Origin: Ptychodera flava
Lineage: Eukaryota > Hemichordata > Enteropneusta > Ptychoderidae
Direction: 5' to 3'
Assembly (NCBI RefSeq): GCF_041260155.1
Contig: NW_027248279.1
Location: 1,927,264-1,991,263 of the forward strand
Length of the DNA stretch: 64,000 bases
Part shown: positions 26,821 to 38,500 of the stretch, piece by piece
Layout of the letters: the number at the start of each line of letters is the position of its first letter
Numbering within the stretch: the first letter of the stretch is position 1
Program-made: the position numbers and the translations under genes
Notes under the pieces: model-generated
What the model was told of the DNA's origin: nothing
The model's input: only the letters and a program-made list of their open reading frames with translations
Databases searched by the model: none

Positions 26821-26853
26821 CACTGAACGGCAAAAAGAAATGTTGTTTCGTAC

Positions 26854-26894
26854 CTCATTAGTCGTCTCGATATCATCATTAGACTCGAGCATTC
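26854..26894 (-). CDS. Gene 2 41-nt exon, juxtamembrane
   Basis: Reads MLESNDDIETTNE after completing a Gly codon; phase 1 in, phase 0 out, acceptor AG at 26895-26896, donor GTACGA at 26848-26853. It connects two firmly identified exons and is needed to convert phase 1 to phase 0. Acidic and unstructured; no motif seen. Confidence 0.75.
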
Positions 26895-27066
26895 CTGCAT
26901 CAAAGAGAGAAGGTAAATATAATAGCATAGTAAAATATAGTAAAATTTAGGAACTAAACTACTCATACAACTTGAATGGGTATTTGTCATAAAATACATT
27001 TGACCGATAAAGTAAGCTGAGTTGTGGCTCTCAGTATCGCTCTGAGTGCGGTCATCAGACAACTGA

Positions 27067-27147
<81 letters not shown>
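27067..27147. repeat. AT microsatellite
   Basis: About 80 bp of uninterrupted AT dinucleotides in a gene 2 intron. Confidence 0.95.
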
Positions 27148-27150
<3 letters not shown>

Positions 27151-27251
27151 AGATTACTTCAAGTACAAAGTAATGAAATCTATTACTTAAGTTTCATGCA
27201 TCTTGCAATCCTCAGATAGAGTGAAAGGATTACTAGCTCGACACTCTTACA

Positions 27252-27446
<195 letters not shown>

Positions 27447-27447
27447 C

Positions 27448-27513
27448 CTTGATTTCTGTTGGTGAAAACAAGTCCCATGTACTCAGTCTTGGTTTGCCGT
27501 AATTCAGCATATG
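27448..27513 (-). CDS. Gene 2 exon: two YxxL motifs (ITAM-like)
   Basis: Twenty-two codons, phase 1 both sides, so inclusion or skipping keeps the frame. Acceptor AG at 27514-27515 (GGGAG), donor GTAATA at 27442-27447. Reads [22 protein letters not shown] and YMGL separated by six residues, matching the ITAM consensus YxxL/I-x(6-8)-YxxL/I. The alternative acceptor five bases earlier (CCAG) gives another open frame but cannot join phase 1 to the downstream exon. It sits between the transmembrane helix and the pseudokinase domain. Confidence 0.78.
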
Positions 27514-28169
27514 CTCCCCTGGAAAGACATTGAATTAATTGAATTATTTTTGACAGAACATAGGCTTTACGAATGTAATCAAAACTGGCAATGGTCTCTT
27601 TGAACGCTTATAGACGTGAAGAGTTGAGGGTGATGGAACTATGAAATGCTGATACTTTGAAAAAGTAAGCGCGTCAGGTTTTTAACTCTTCTTATTTGGA
27701 GCATTTTGATTTCTTCCTGGTTTTATGTGTGATTTCGACAATAAGTAGATGGTATAAACATATCCTAGTGATTTTTCCTATCACTACATTGATTCTTTGA
27801 AATTTCATTCGAACATTTATAAAAAATTAAAACAGAGTTTTTCAAGTACATGAAAAAAATACTCAACTCATTATCTACGCCGTTGCCTGTTTTCGAAGAG
27901 AAAGAACACTTAAATCAATAACAATATATGCTACACCATCTATGTACATTAAAAACGTTTTGAACAATACACGACCATTTATTTAGATATAGTTGCGAGT
28001 TGGCAATTATGAGAATGTTTTCATTTTAAATTCAAACTTAACTGAGCAACGAATTTTCATAATGGCTGTTGCACACTTAATGAGTCCATGAAAGGTGCTG
28101 TGTGTTTTTTGTATGCAAACTCAGCGAGTTGTCCACTCCTTGTTATTACAGCCAATCGTACATCCTTAC

Positions 28170-28238
28170 CAGGCTTATCCTTTGGCGTAACAATATCCAT
28201 ATAGTCGTCAAAAGCGACAGTTTTGGGATTTCCGTAAA
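28170..28238 (-). CDS. Gene 2 exon: juxtamembrane with YMDI motif
   Basis: Twenty-three codons, phase 1 both sides, acceptor AG at 28239-28240, donor GTAAGG at 28164-28169. Reads VYGNPKTVAFDDYMDIVTPK. VYGNP has a YxN pattern as in Grb2-SH2 ligands. YMDI is a YxxI motif eight residues before the YAEL of the next exon. An alternative AG five bases earlier gives a frame without sense. Confidence 0.78.
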
Positions 28239-28625
28239 CTGGTCTGGGTTAAAAAGAGGAGGACATAAAATGAGTTGTAAACATTGCTTTCGATTGTTGA
28301 TAAAAATCGAGGACGCAAAATGTAAAACAAATAAGAAAAAAACGTCTGTACTTTACCCAACGTTATCTTCCGTGTCTGTAAGAACAATAAGAGACTTACA
28401 GTTACGAACCAGTATGTCGACTTACACAATTTAAATATTCCTTTACATCTGTTTGGTGTACGTTTTAATGGCATTAACAAGTATGCAAATAAACTAACTC
28501 AATATGAAGATATTTCATCCAATATATTGGACTATTAAGAGCCAAACATCAAAACCAAATACTCAGTTACATCATGTATCATCATAATATTATTGTCAAG
28601 ATAACATTCCACTGATATACCCTAC

Positions 28626-28745
28626 CTTTTGAATTTCGTCTCCGTACATATACAAATATGCCAACGCAGAGAGCAGCTAACAGGACAACAGTCGTCAGAG
28701 ATATACCAATTATGGCACCAGTGTTCGATTTCCCTTTCACGTGAA
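28626..28745 (-). CDS. Gene 2 exon: transmembrane helix
   Basis: Forty residues, phase 1 both sides, acceptor AG at 28746-28747, donor GTAGGG at 28620-28625. FHVKGKSNTG, then a hydrophobic helix (IIGISLTTVVLLAALCVGIF), then the stop-transfer RRRNSK. This fixes the topology as single-pass type I. Confidence 0.93.
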
Positions 28746-29099
28746 CTATGTAAGAATGATAATGCCACAAGTAGGTTTTATAAATTAATTGTGGGAAGGA
28801 CTTCTATTATATTTTTAACATTTCACATAATCCTGTTTGCTTTCTTATGGTCACACTGGAGAAGTTGCGAAGATTATACTGTCGTTCCATGCATTGAATG
28901 CACGTTGTCACTCAGGCTGATCATCCGGAGCACCAATGCACTCAGCTACTATTGACACTCTTACGACTGGAAAGAGAGCATTATGCAACTTAAAAAGCAC
29001 AGAGTATGATATTGACAAATATGACAAAATCCGCAGTCTTCAATGCAAAAAGATGCATGTCTCCAGTACCTAAGTAACTGTTAAGCTTCATGTCATTCA

Positions 29100-30440
29100 T
29101 TTTTAGCTCACGTGTTCACACGTGGGCTAATGTCATAGCGATGTATGTCTGTCTGTCCATGTGTGTGTATGTTAGTGTGTGTGTGTGTGTCTGTCTGTCT
29201 GTCTGTTTACACGATAACTCAAAAACGCCTGAACAGATTCAAGTCAGATTTGGTACACATGTACCATATGCTACTTGCAAGAACTGATAGACTTTGGTTA
29301 GTGTGGCTTGCATATTAATGAAATTATGCAATATCATTTTTTCCGTACAATTGTTTTCCCTATGGAGACGGTAATGATAGTGTAGACATATGTCAAGAAA
29401 TACTGCACAAAATTTCATGAAACTTTTTAGATGACAATCTCAGAACATACGATGATACTGTGAGTGTCATGTCAATTATCTGCTCATTTGCATATTTAAT
29501 GAACTTTCGTTATCAGTGAAATAACTCTGAAATTAATGCACCAAAGTTGATGATACGTGCAACAAATATTGAATTCATATACATATCTAATTATACTTAG
29601 AATCATTGGGCAGTGTAAAGTTAATAAATAGCTTATTTACAGTTTTTATGAAGTTTTGTAATAAGTCATATAACTCCGATATAACTGCGCCAAATGTGAT
29701 GAATTCTGCTGAAGATACTGATTTGTCTAATATCTCACTGTGGTGTACAGCATTTAGTATTGTGAGTTAATTAAAGGTTCATATGCATATTTAATGAACT
29801 TTGTAATTAGGTATATAACTCTGAAATTACGGCACCCAAGTCTGTGAAATTGGGTACAGATATTGTTTTGATAAATATCTAATTGTACTGAGAAGCATTT
29901 GGCAGTGTCAAGTTAACAAATAGGTCATTTGCATATTTTATGAAGTTTTGTAATTAGTGATATAACTCCAAAATAACTGCACCAAATGAGATGAAATCTG
30001 CTGCAGATAATGATCCGGCAGATATCTAATCGTGGTGTAAAGCATTTAGTTGTGCGAAGTTAATAAAGGGTACATTTGCTTTTAATCAACTTTGTAATTA
30101 GTGGTATTACTCCGAAATTACAGCATTAAATTTGATGAAACTTGCTGATCTGATAAATATGTAACTGTACTGAGAAGAAATGAGCAGTGTCAAGTTAATA
30201 ATAGCTCATTTGCATATTTTATGAAGTTTTATAATTAGTCACATAACTCCGAAATAACTGCATCAAATGTGGTGAAAACTGCTGCATATACTGATCCGAC
30301 AGATATCTGACTGTGTTGTAAAGAATTTAGAGGTGTGAAGTTAGTTAAGGGTTCATTTGCATATTCAATGAACTTTTTAATTAGGCATATAACTCTGTAA
30401 TAAGTGCACCAAATATGATGAAATCTGCTGCACGCACGGA
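29100..30440 (+). mobile_element. Tandem-repeat element with hairpin and CTGT tract (Helentron/DINE-like)
   Basis: Starts with a hairpin (GCTCACGTGTTCACACGTGGGC, of which about 10-bp arms pair), then GT/CTGT microsatellite (29160-29208), then AACTCAAAAACGCCTGAAC, then about seven diverged tandem units of roughly 147 bp (anchors ATAACTCxGAAAT at 29521, 29669, 29814, 29962, 30243, 30388). The array stops about 20 bp from a gene 2 exon. Microsatellite plus central tandem repeats of about 150 bp plus hairpin is the known layout of DINE-1/Helentron-derived elements; the family is inferred. Confidence 0.6.
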
Positions 30441-30459
30441 CATATGAATAATTACTTAC

Positions 30460-30690
30460 ATTCAGTTTCGTAGGGATCACCACAGTCTGTGTAGTCATCG
30501 TTACAGAAGTATATTCTTAACAAAGCGGAACCCTCGATTGTATATGTCACACTGTCATCACAAGTTCCGTTTGCAGTGTGGAATGTAAGAGTTATCCATT
30601 TATCATCACTCTTCCTCTTGTCTATTTTGATACACGAACCAACTGGTGCAATTATCAAGAGCTCGCCGGTATACTGGTTGAATGTAATAT
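30460..30690 (-). CDS. Gene 2 exon: cysteine-bearing juxtamembrane ectodomain
   Basis: Seventy-seven codons, phase 1 both sides, acceptor AG at 30691-30692, donor GTAAGT at 30454-30459. Starts DITFNQYTGELLIIAPVG; has four cysteines (GSC, GTC, YFC, TDC), a KWITLTFHT strand pattern and a YTIEG. I do not recognise a family. Its predicted beta-rich pattern, conservation in gene 1 and place between FN3 and membrane suggest a small disulfide-bonded module. Confidence 0.82.
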
Positions 30691-30977
30691 CTAAACCGGA
30701 AACAAACGAAAGAAACAATATTTGGTAATAATAATAGAACAATATTAACAGGGTATTTTGTCTTGGAGCTTATCCGTTGTTTAAAAACAGTCATCTTAAT
30801 CTTTTTAGTATTCTACATTTTTTCCCATGAAAGCCTATGTAAAATATATACTAGTGTCCACATGTTCAATCTATAGAAAATGAAAATCATTGTAAAAGTT
30901 TAAAATTGATGCCAAGTTCGTTATATGCAACCATTTGTCAACTTAATGCAACTATATATATAATAAGTAAAGCCTAC

Positions 30978-31001
30978 CTTCGTTCTCAACAGGTGTTCTA
31001 G
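30978..31001 (-). CDS. Gene 2 microexon, 24 nt
   Basis: PRTPVENE with phase 1 junctions, acceptor AG at 31002-31003, donor GTAGGC at 30972-30977. The Gly/Asp codon across its 3' junction completes DITF of the next exon. A matching microexon occurs in gene 1. Confidence 0.8.
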
Positions 31002-31091
31002 CTGCAAGCAAAATCGTTAGAGAACTTAAAAGTTAGTATCAAAAACGATTTCTATATGAAAACATAATGCTTTCTTTCATCCAAGTATATA

Positions 31092-31365
31092 TCATATTAA
31101 ACACGACTTGCCCGTTACGCAGTGTTCCTCTGTGAAAAACGTATCATCATGTATATTGATATCGAAAGGACCTCGAGCAGTATTTTGTGAACTTGGTTCA
31201 CAAAAGCTTTGTACATCTGCTGTTGTGTCGAGTCCTTTCGAATTGCGTCTGCCTAATGAAATTTTCAGTTTCGGTGATTTTTTGATATCGCAAAATATTT
31301 TTCCAAATAAAGCTACGAAAGAGTTTTTAATTGATTTTCTTGATAACACACTTTTTGTTGTTTAA
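31092..31365. other. Overlapping open frames on both strands in an intron
   Basis: About 85 codons stay open on each strand (plus: PVTQCSSVKNVSSC and later ATKEFLIDFLDN; minus: SIKNSFVALFGKIFC). Neither has flanking splice sites that fit gene 2 nor a domain I recognise. A transposon fragment or a missed small gene is possible; chance is also possible. Confidence 0.25.
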
Positions 31366-31597
31366 CATAAAATATATAGCTTATTTAAAGTTTTCCATGT
31401 GAAAGTTTGACCTTAATTTTAAAAATTTTAGTCACAATACATATAATATATTATGATACTAACTTGATTGACTATTGTTTTGTTGATTTGTTCATAAACA
31501 ACTGATTTTTGTCAGACGTATCTTTTACATTATGAAAACAAATATTCATTTTTATATGTATAAATGCGTATGCATAGACACCAAAGTATACACCTAC

Positions 31598-31906
31598 GTA
31601 AAGTGGAATCACCGATAGGATTGCTTCTTGTACAACCGATCTCATTACTACTGACAACAATGATTAAATATGACGTCATCGGAGTTAGGTCAGTAATTGT
31701 ATCATAAGTTTTCGTGGTCACATTTGTTGTCTCTCCTAACGGGTCACAATTATCAGGAAGTACAGACATTGCCGCCATATTTTGTTGGATATATTCCAAG
31801 TGGAAGACCTGCTTACTACCACCATCATTGCCTGCTGTCCATTGCACAGTCAAATTTGCTTCTCGTCTGTCAATAACTTCTAATTCTGTCGCTGGGTCAG
31901 GAAAAC
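31598..31906 (-). CDS. Gene 2 exon: fibronectin type III domain
   Basis: 103 residues, phase 1 both sides, acceptor AG at 31907-31908, donor GTAGGT at 31592-31597. FN3 features: NLTVQWTAGNDGG (strand B Trp), FHLEYIQ, TDLTPMTSYLIIVVSSNEIG. Only about 30 per cent identical to gene 1's FN3 although flanking exons are far closer. Two cysteines (DNC, IGC) may form an extra disulfide. Confidence 0.88.
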
Positions 31907-32528
31907 CTGTGAATACCAATTGTGTTTCAAACTATCGATCAATATTTCATAGGATTACTATTTCTGTTACCCATGCAGAGTCGAAAAAGCCCCGACCTCT
32001 GATGGCAATATGCTAGAAATATCTCCTTTCATGAAGAACTAGTTGATTAATTCAGATATTTAGTAAACAATATGTGTATGAGAAATAGTTTTACAATTTC
32101 ATCTCTACAGCGTTGTTCATGCTTCAGGAGTTGCTGGACTCGCTCGGTGGACGTTCTGCGTACGTGTCAGCTGAAATTTAGCATTTGGCGATATAGTGAA
32201 GCAATTTATTTACCACATATGCTTAGAATGTTACAAAAAAAAGGAAAAACTCATAAATCAGGATGATCGCTATTTTGCGCTCATAAACATTGCGATATTT
32301 ATCGACCATGCCTTATGATTTTACTCTTAACGATTTCCCTAAACATGCATGAGCATAATGCTTGGCATTTCTCAAAAATCTCATTAGATAATCGATATCG
32401 ATCGAACCAACACTTCTTTCTGCTTCAAAACATTCCAACTTCGATAAGCAGATCATCATTAGTTTCGTCAAGTTTGAAAGTATACCTTTTAATACTAAAA
32501 GGCGCCATGATGTTAACATCGTGGGCGA

Positions 32529-32531
<3 letters not shown>

Positions 32532-32605
<74 letters not shown>

Positions 32606-32607
32606 AC
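32532..32607. repeat. CT/GA microsatellite touching a donor site
   Basis: About 70 bp of CT on the plus strand; on the gene strand GTGAGG is followed at once by GA repeats. It belongs to the donor of the Ig 6 exon. Purine-rich tracts can act as splicing enhancers; the effect is not known. Confidence 0.95.
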
Positions 32608-32910
32608 CTTTTGTAGAAAGATGTATTGTAAAGTTTACTTCATTTATGACGTTGATGGCATGACACCGGTAATCACCAAGATCGGATTCGCTGACATTAA
32701 AGATTGTAAGAACACCAGTAGTGATGGTATCCGCTGTGGTTTTACGCACGAGAAACTTGCCAGTCCCATTGCAGATCGTTTCGTTATTGTTGTCAAACCA
32801 TGTAATTTCGACGTCCGGGTTGCTGTTGATTTCACAGAGGAGATCCGCGTTCTCAGTTAAAATGACTACGATGCGTTGATTTTTTTCTTTGTTCTTCACA
32901 AAGGGAGCAT
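32608..32910 (-). CDS. Gene 2 exon: Ig domain 6
   Basis: 101 residues, acceptor AG at 32911-32912, donor GTGAGG at 32602-32607. DLLCEINSNPDVEITWFD and SDLGDYRCHAIN give the Ig disulfide and Trp. Relative to gene 1 it has an extra Cys in NETICNGTG, unpaired within the domain. Confidence 0.92.
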
Positions 32911-33261
32911 CTGTGGTGCATATTGAAAGTAAATGTAAAAATACCTTATAATACTTCATTTTTATCGGTTATCGAATATTAAGTAGAGAGAGACAATATC
33001 ATTGGTTCTTATCAATATTTTAAGCTTTTGTTTCATCCCTAAAAGTTCACCAAAGTCATTGTTTCACAGCATAATGATAAATTTTGAATGCGAATACTGC
33101 TAATATTGTCGTTCTCTTTCCTTCGACGATTTTATCAAGTCTAAAGTCCTCAGTACTGTGACTGTTGATACGTCGAATGTATTGAAAAGTTACACATTGT
33201 TTGTGAAATTTATTCATAGAATTGCACTGAAATAATATCTCACTAATTAACATAAACTTAC

Positions 33262-33597
33262 AATGTACGTCAAGAATAAGTTCGTTTGATATTACTCTAT
33301 CATTTTCCATTCTAAATTCCTCATTGAAAGATTCACATCTCACTCTCTGTCCATGATGTTGATAGGTGAGATGTAAAGTTAAATCTTGTACTGTTATTTC
33401 ACCGTGATACACCCCTGGTGAGTTAGAAATGTCACCTAAGCCGGTTTCAATCTTATGTTCGTCTTCAAACCATTCAATGATCGGTGTTGGGTTACCACTG
33501 CATGATGTACATGTAAGTACAAGGTCATCGCCCTCTACAACCGGTGCTGAATATCCAGTAAGACTTGTAGTGCAGCCATCTGGTTCTGAAGGCGGAA
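33262..33597 (-). CDS. Gene 2 exon: Ig domain 5
   Basis: 112 residues, acceptor AG at 33598-33599, donor GTAAGT at 33256-33261. VPPSEPDGCTTSLTGYSAP at the start, LVLTCTSCSGNP, IIEWFEDEHK and RVRCESFNEE. High nucleotide identity to 3822-4157. Confidence 0.92.
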
Positions 33598-33899
33598 CTG
33601 ATAAGCAGATATTGTCTATGACAAGTCAGTGTCACTGGAAATCGTTTTGCAAATGCGTACATTTACATCATCTGATAAAGTCTACTTCAAATAATTAAAT
33701 GTTAAAAACTAACAAATGGAAAAACAAAACATCCCGATAGTATAAATAAAAGTGATAACTACAGTATACGAAAGCAATTACGGAGACTGTGAAGTCTTTT
33801 TTTAACTGACTATTTGATGCGAAAACATGTTCAGTACTAGATTAATCTATTAATTCAAAGAGAAAAACGTGTTATGCATATATTTTAAACTATACCTAC

Positions 33900-34223
33900 A
33901 ATATACATTGACAGTTACGGAATCGGCTGAGTCCTCATCTGAATAACAAATTCTTGTAGTTTTACAAGAAAACTCATTTTTATTATGAGATGCTAGAACA
34001 TCAAAATGTAAACCTCCTTCCGTAACATTTCCATGAAAACTGCCATCTCTGACATCTTCGTCTTGAATCTCTTCGTGATCATCGTCAGTTATCAGTTGGT
34101 CATTTTTGTACCAGCTGATAGTAGAGGCAGGATTACTGGAGTCTGTTACACACGATAACTCTAACCTGTCTCCTTTCCTAGCTGTGTCTGTGTATCCAGT
34201 CAACCATACAGAGAGAGGTGCAA
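33900..34223 (-). CDS. Gene 2 exon: Ig domain 4
   Basis: 108 residues, acceptor AG at 34224-34225, donor GTAGGT at 33894-33899. ELSCVTDSSNP, STISWYKNDQ, NEFSCKTTRIC. The last Cys replaces a Gly of gene 1 and may be free for intermolecular bonding. Otherwise nearly the same as gene 1. Confidence 0.92.
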
Positions 34224-34629
34224 CTGTAAAATTGATATGAAAAAAATATTAACTTCCGAAGAGGCAAAAGAGAAATGAAACATTTTTTTAATCACAGTAT
34301 AAAATTCATGACTGTTCTACCTATTTCGGCCTCGATTAATACATTTTAAACACTATCCGCATTATTCAACAAGACGTAGTCGCAAAACAAGATATCATTT
34401 TATATCCGTCGACTTTCCAATCCAACCTTCCTTTCGTAGCTGAAGCGTTCCGTATTCATCATCAAATAAGTTCTCAACTCTTCCGTTATTTTGATAAGTT
34501 ACAAGGAACATTTACAATAAAATATAAAGTTCATAGTAGTTGTCTTTTGACAATGAAAAATCAAATCAATACGAAAACAAACTTAATAATCTGTTCAAAG
34601 AAAATGATGTAATGCAATATGCAACATAC

Positions 34630-34926
34630 AATGTACAGTGAGTTGTGACGTTGTACATTCCAGTGCGTTTTTCCTGATTTCGTTGAAGGCATGACATTCA
34701 AAAAACACTTGATTATCGCCTCGAGTCAGTTTCCATGAATATTCATTGATTGCTGTCTCGTCGTTGTCGTAATAATAAGTTTCACGAAGAATAGTCAAAT
34801 CTGTGCCGTTAATCCACTGCAATGTTGCCAGAGGATTTCCATCTGATACACAGGTAATTGTAAAGTCAACATCTTCTTCGAAATGGTCTCCTTCAGTGTG
34901 ACTACAGGTTTGCCAAGTGGGGGAAT
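34630..34926 (-). CDS. Gene 2 exon: Ig domain 3
   Basis: 99 residues, acceptor AG at 34927-34928, donor GTATGT at 34624-34629. TITCVSDGNP, TLQWINGTD and VFFECHAFN; the core disulfide is intact here, unlike in gene 1. Confidence 0.92.
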
Positions 34927-35177
34927 CTGCAAAATTGGAAAAAAAAGCATGCAGAATGTATGTATTTCAAGTTAATAATACCTTACAATGTTAACACTCA
35001 AAAGTCTGTGTATGTAAGAGTATTCCTAGAACAAAATGTGAAGTAGGTAGCAAAATGTATTTCGGCAAGGTTATTTTGCCAATTTTAATGACTTCCTAAG
35101 GGCAAATGAAGAGTTTAGTAATTTTCTACCTATGGATTCTTTACAGGTTACTCTTTATTCTATGAAATTTTACCTAC

Positions 35178-35492
35178 ATTTAACATCAAACTCTTCATTA
35201 AAACAGTTTGGAGTTTCTTCGGTAACATCGTGTTTTCCTTTACACTCATACATTTTTCCATTGTCATAAGGTGTTAATGTCCAACAAGACACGGTTTCAG
35301 TCACATCGCCATTATCATCTGTAGTAGAGGTACATTCAGGTAAAGCTTCACTATTGTTGTACCATTCCAAGTGTGGTGGGGGATTACCGCCAGTAGCTTT
35401 ACAGGTCAGTTCTGCAAAATCTCCTTCTGCGATGTAGTTTTCGTTGGTCTCCACGTGTACCTCACATAGAGGCCATCCAGTTTGTGGCTCGT
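35178..35492 (-). CDS. Gene 2 exon: Ig domain 2
   Basis: 105 residues, acceptor AG at 35493-35494, donor GTAGGT at 35172-35177. DEPQTGWPLCEVHV, ELTCKATGGNPPPHLEWYNN, KMYECKGKHD. Extra cysteines as in gene 1. Confidence 0.92.
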
Positions 35493-36322
35493 CTGTTTGA
35501 TGGAAAGCGAAACAAAAATATAGTCAATATATAGAAAACTGAAATTTCTTCTGTGTCTGTGAAATACAATACGCTCCATATTGGAAGTATCTGCCTTGCT
35601 TGAAATATGAAATTATTGGAAAAGACTACCGCTAGGTTTTCCGGTTTGTTTTGAAGTTATATATCTAAACGAATACACTTATAACAAGTTGACGATTTCA
35701 GGGGTCGGGGAAGAAAGCTTGCCGGGAAGACCTTTGTCATGTGTCAAAAGCTTTCAATCATTACACAGCGGCACGCTATAGCATATGTCGTGTAATAAAC
35801 ACATCTCTCTTATCAGTCCGGACAAAATCCTTCAGCTTTACTCGGCATGCTTAAGCTATTCATGCTCAGTCACATTCATATGCATATGTACAAGTTTGAC
35901 AAAACTTACTAAATTGATTCATTTTCTGTTTTCTCCAACTTGATATTCCCTGGTATAGCCGTACACTTTATTCCTGTCGACAACGTTTTGTAATATACAA
36001 CCTATATATGATACATTTGCTACATGGACCACGATGCGTTTTATGTTCAATGCGCGTTAAGGGGTGTTCTTCCGAAACGGGAATTTGTTCACAACATTGC
36101 ACAGAAACCAGCGTGTATTTTGCTCTAAACACTGAACATGCAGTGTTTGAAATAGTTACACACTCAGTCAGTTCTTGCCAGACTCAAACAGCTGTTGATG
36201 GGAATATTAAGAATCATGAAAAAAACACTTCTCGCCAACGTGATCAAATGCAATGCAGCTTTGTTTTATGGTTTTTGTTGACATTGAAAATAAACTGTGC
36301 GATAAAGCAATTGAATACCTAC

Positions 36323-36604
36323 AATAGACATCGATAAAGACTCCCGTTGCATCGGTTCCTTTCTCGTTTGTAGCGGTGCAGTTGTAGTACTCGCGTTCGT
36401 GTTTGGTGATGCTGAGAATTGTCAATTCACTTCCATCTTCGTTAATTTGGTATTTGTTTCTGTCAGACAATTCTACACCATTCTGTGTCCAGTCGTACGT
36501 TGGTGTAGGTACACCATCTGCTGTACACTTCAGTAGTACGTCGTTTCCTTCGATAGTGGGTAATTCACCAACCGAGATGTCTGTGTTGAGTGGCGCATAA
36601 GGAT
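36323..36604 (-). CDS. Gene 2 exon: Ig domain 1 (first visible)
   Basis: 94 residues, acceptor AG at 36605-36606, donor GTAGGT at 36317-36322. VLLKCTADGVPTPTYDW and LTILSITKHEREYYNCTATN. It begins in phase 1, so at least one more coding exon must lie upstream. That exon was not found within the next 16 kb apart from the candidate at 52778-53042. Confidence 0.92.
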
Positions 36605-37599
36605 CTGAAATGAAATAAATAGACGGCGACGAAGTTGCTGTGTTTATATTAACCCACAAACTCGCCTTTAAAGAGGTCGGTGTGGTTTCGACTCCAACTT
36701 TTGAAACAAGTCTTTTACACTCTTATGAAACAAAAAAAAAAATTGTAATGTTGACAAATTCTAAGCACGATTTGACTACTGAATCTTATCATAAACCCTT
36801 AGAATGTAAATCGACTGGCAAAATGTCATAATCAATAATCATGAAGCTTGGAAAATTTCCACAAATACTTGTCGCTGTACTGCGGCATTTGTAATACGAC
36901 GCATTTTGTAACAACTTACGCAAAATGTAATAAGGGTATCAGCATTTTGTATTACAATGGTCTACGCATTTGTAACAAGGGTATCAGCATTTGTAATAAA
37001 TTATTGTTTACGCGATTTGTAATAAGGGTATCATCGTTTTGTAATAAAACGCGTTTTGTAACATTATTTAACGCATTTTGTAATAAGTATAAACATCCGC
37101 TGATATTGTATGTATTTCAAAATGCTTTGTGGTTTCTGAATACGTAAAAATGTGATAGCATATAATGATATCGAGATTATATCTCACTACCGGTGCTAGG
37201 TTATCATATTAACGCCATATAAGGGGGTCTGAGTTGACAGTCAAAATGCAATTGAAGACAGAATGAGATTATGCGATTTATAATTGAGAAAACAAACTGA
37301 GAAAGTTTTAATAGGTTTTACATACAGTACTGTACTTTGAAAAGACAATATACTGCAGACCTTTCTGCATTTTTTTCTTCAATATTACTGTTGGTGGATG
37401 AAAAGAGGAAGGCTTGGAGATGACATGCAGAGCTCAGAATATGATAAAAGACAGCGACATCATCAACATTGACAGTGTTGTGTACTACGACCTAATTTTA
37501 TTATACTAATGATGTACATGCCACAAAACCAACCTTATCCAGAATGGTTCCCTTCTGACATTTAGAAGGTTTCGGTCTGATTTTAGGGCGTTGCTACAG

Positions 37600-38500
37600 A
37601 AAGAGAAGCAATATGTGAAAATCATTGTAAATTTAGAATACTGGGGGCTATTTTGAATATTTAATGAGGTCATGTGACCAGTATTTGCATATTTTGGGGC
37701 AATTGTAATACTACAATTCCAAAAATATCTTGTAATTGTGGACAAAATTTGATAAATTCAATAGTCAGATGTTATAAAATAGGATACCTTGACCTGTCTG
37801 ACCCCTATTCAAGGGCGCTGTGTGTAATTCTTCACTTGTGAGTGAAAACAAGGAAATTTGTGCAAGTTTTATCAAATCTGTGTAAAGTTTATCATAATAT
37901 ATAAAGTTTACATCAAAGTCCATGGTCATGGGACTATAAATAGTGATTAAGCATTGGGATATGATACAATATCGATTATCTTTTACTGGAAAATTGGAAA
38001 ACATGTAAAAATAATGATAAATTTATATTGTTGGCGGCCATTTTGAATACCTAATCAGGTCACATGACCATTATTAGCATATTTTGGGACAAGTGTGTCG
38101 TTGTCATTCAAAATATGCATACTTACTGTGGGAAATATTTCATAATATTAGTCGCTGGATGTTATGTTACATTATGCTTTGACCGACCTAACACTTATGC
38201 AGAGCCTTTGTTTACATTACACTTAGCAGGTCAAAATGATACAAAATATCAGTGTTTTTTCAAAATTTTTGTCACAATTTAATTTCAGTCCATGCTGACG
38301 TGATAAAAACAGGTTTGGTGATGAAAAATGATGAATAAATGAGGAATTCCTAGGGAAATAAAGAAATATATTGAAAAAATACAATATTTTATATATTGGT
38401 GGCCATTTTGAATACTTAATGAGGTCACGTGACCATAATTTGCATATTTTTGGGACAAGTATTTTATGGTGATTCAAAAATTATAATGGTATGGTGGACA
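37600..38500. repeat. Three diverged tandem units of about 380 bp
   Basis: Anchored by GAGGTCAxxTGACCA followed by TTTGCATATTTTGGGACAA at about 37665, 38055 and 38418. Internal to element A; noncoding. Confidence 0.7.

Noticed and set aside
29090-29287. 65-codon frame at the start of the 29-kb repeat
   Set aside because: It spans a CTGT/GT microsatellite in a repeat element.
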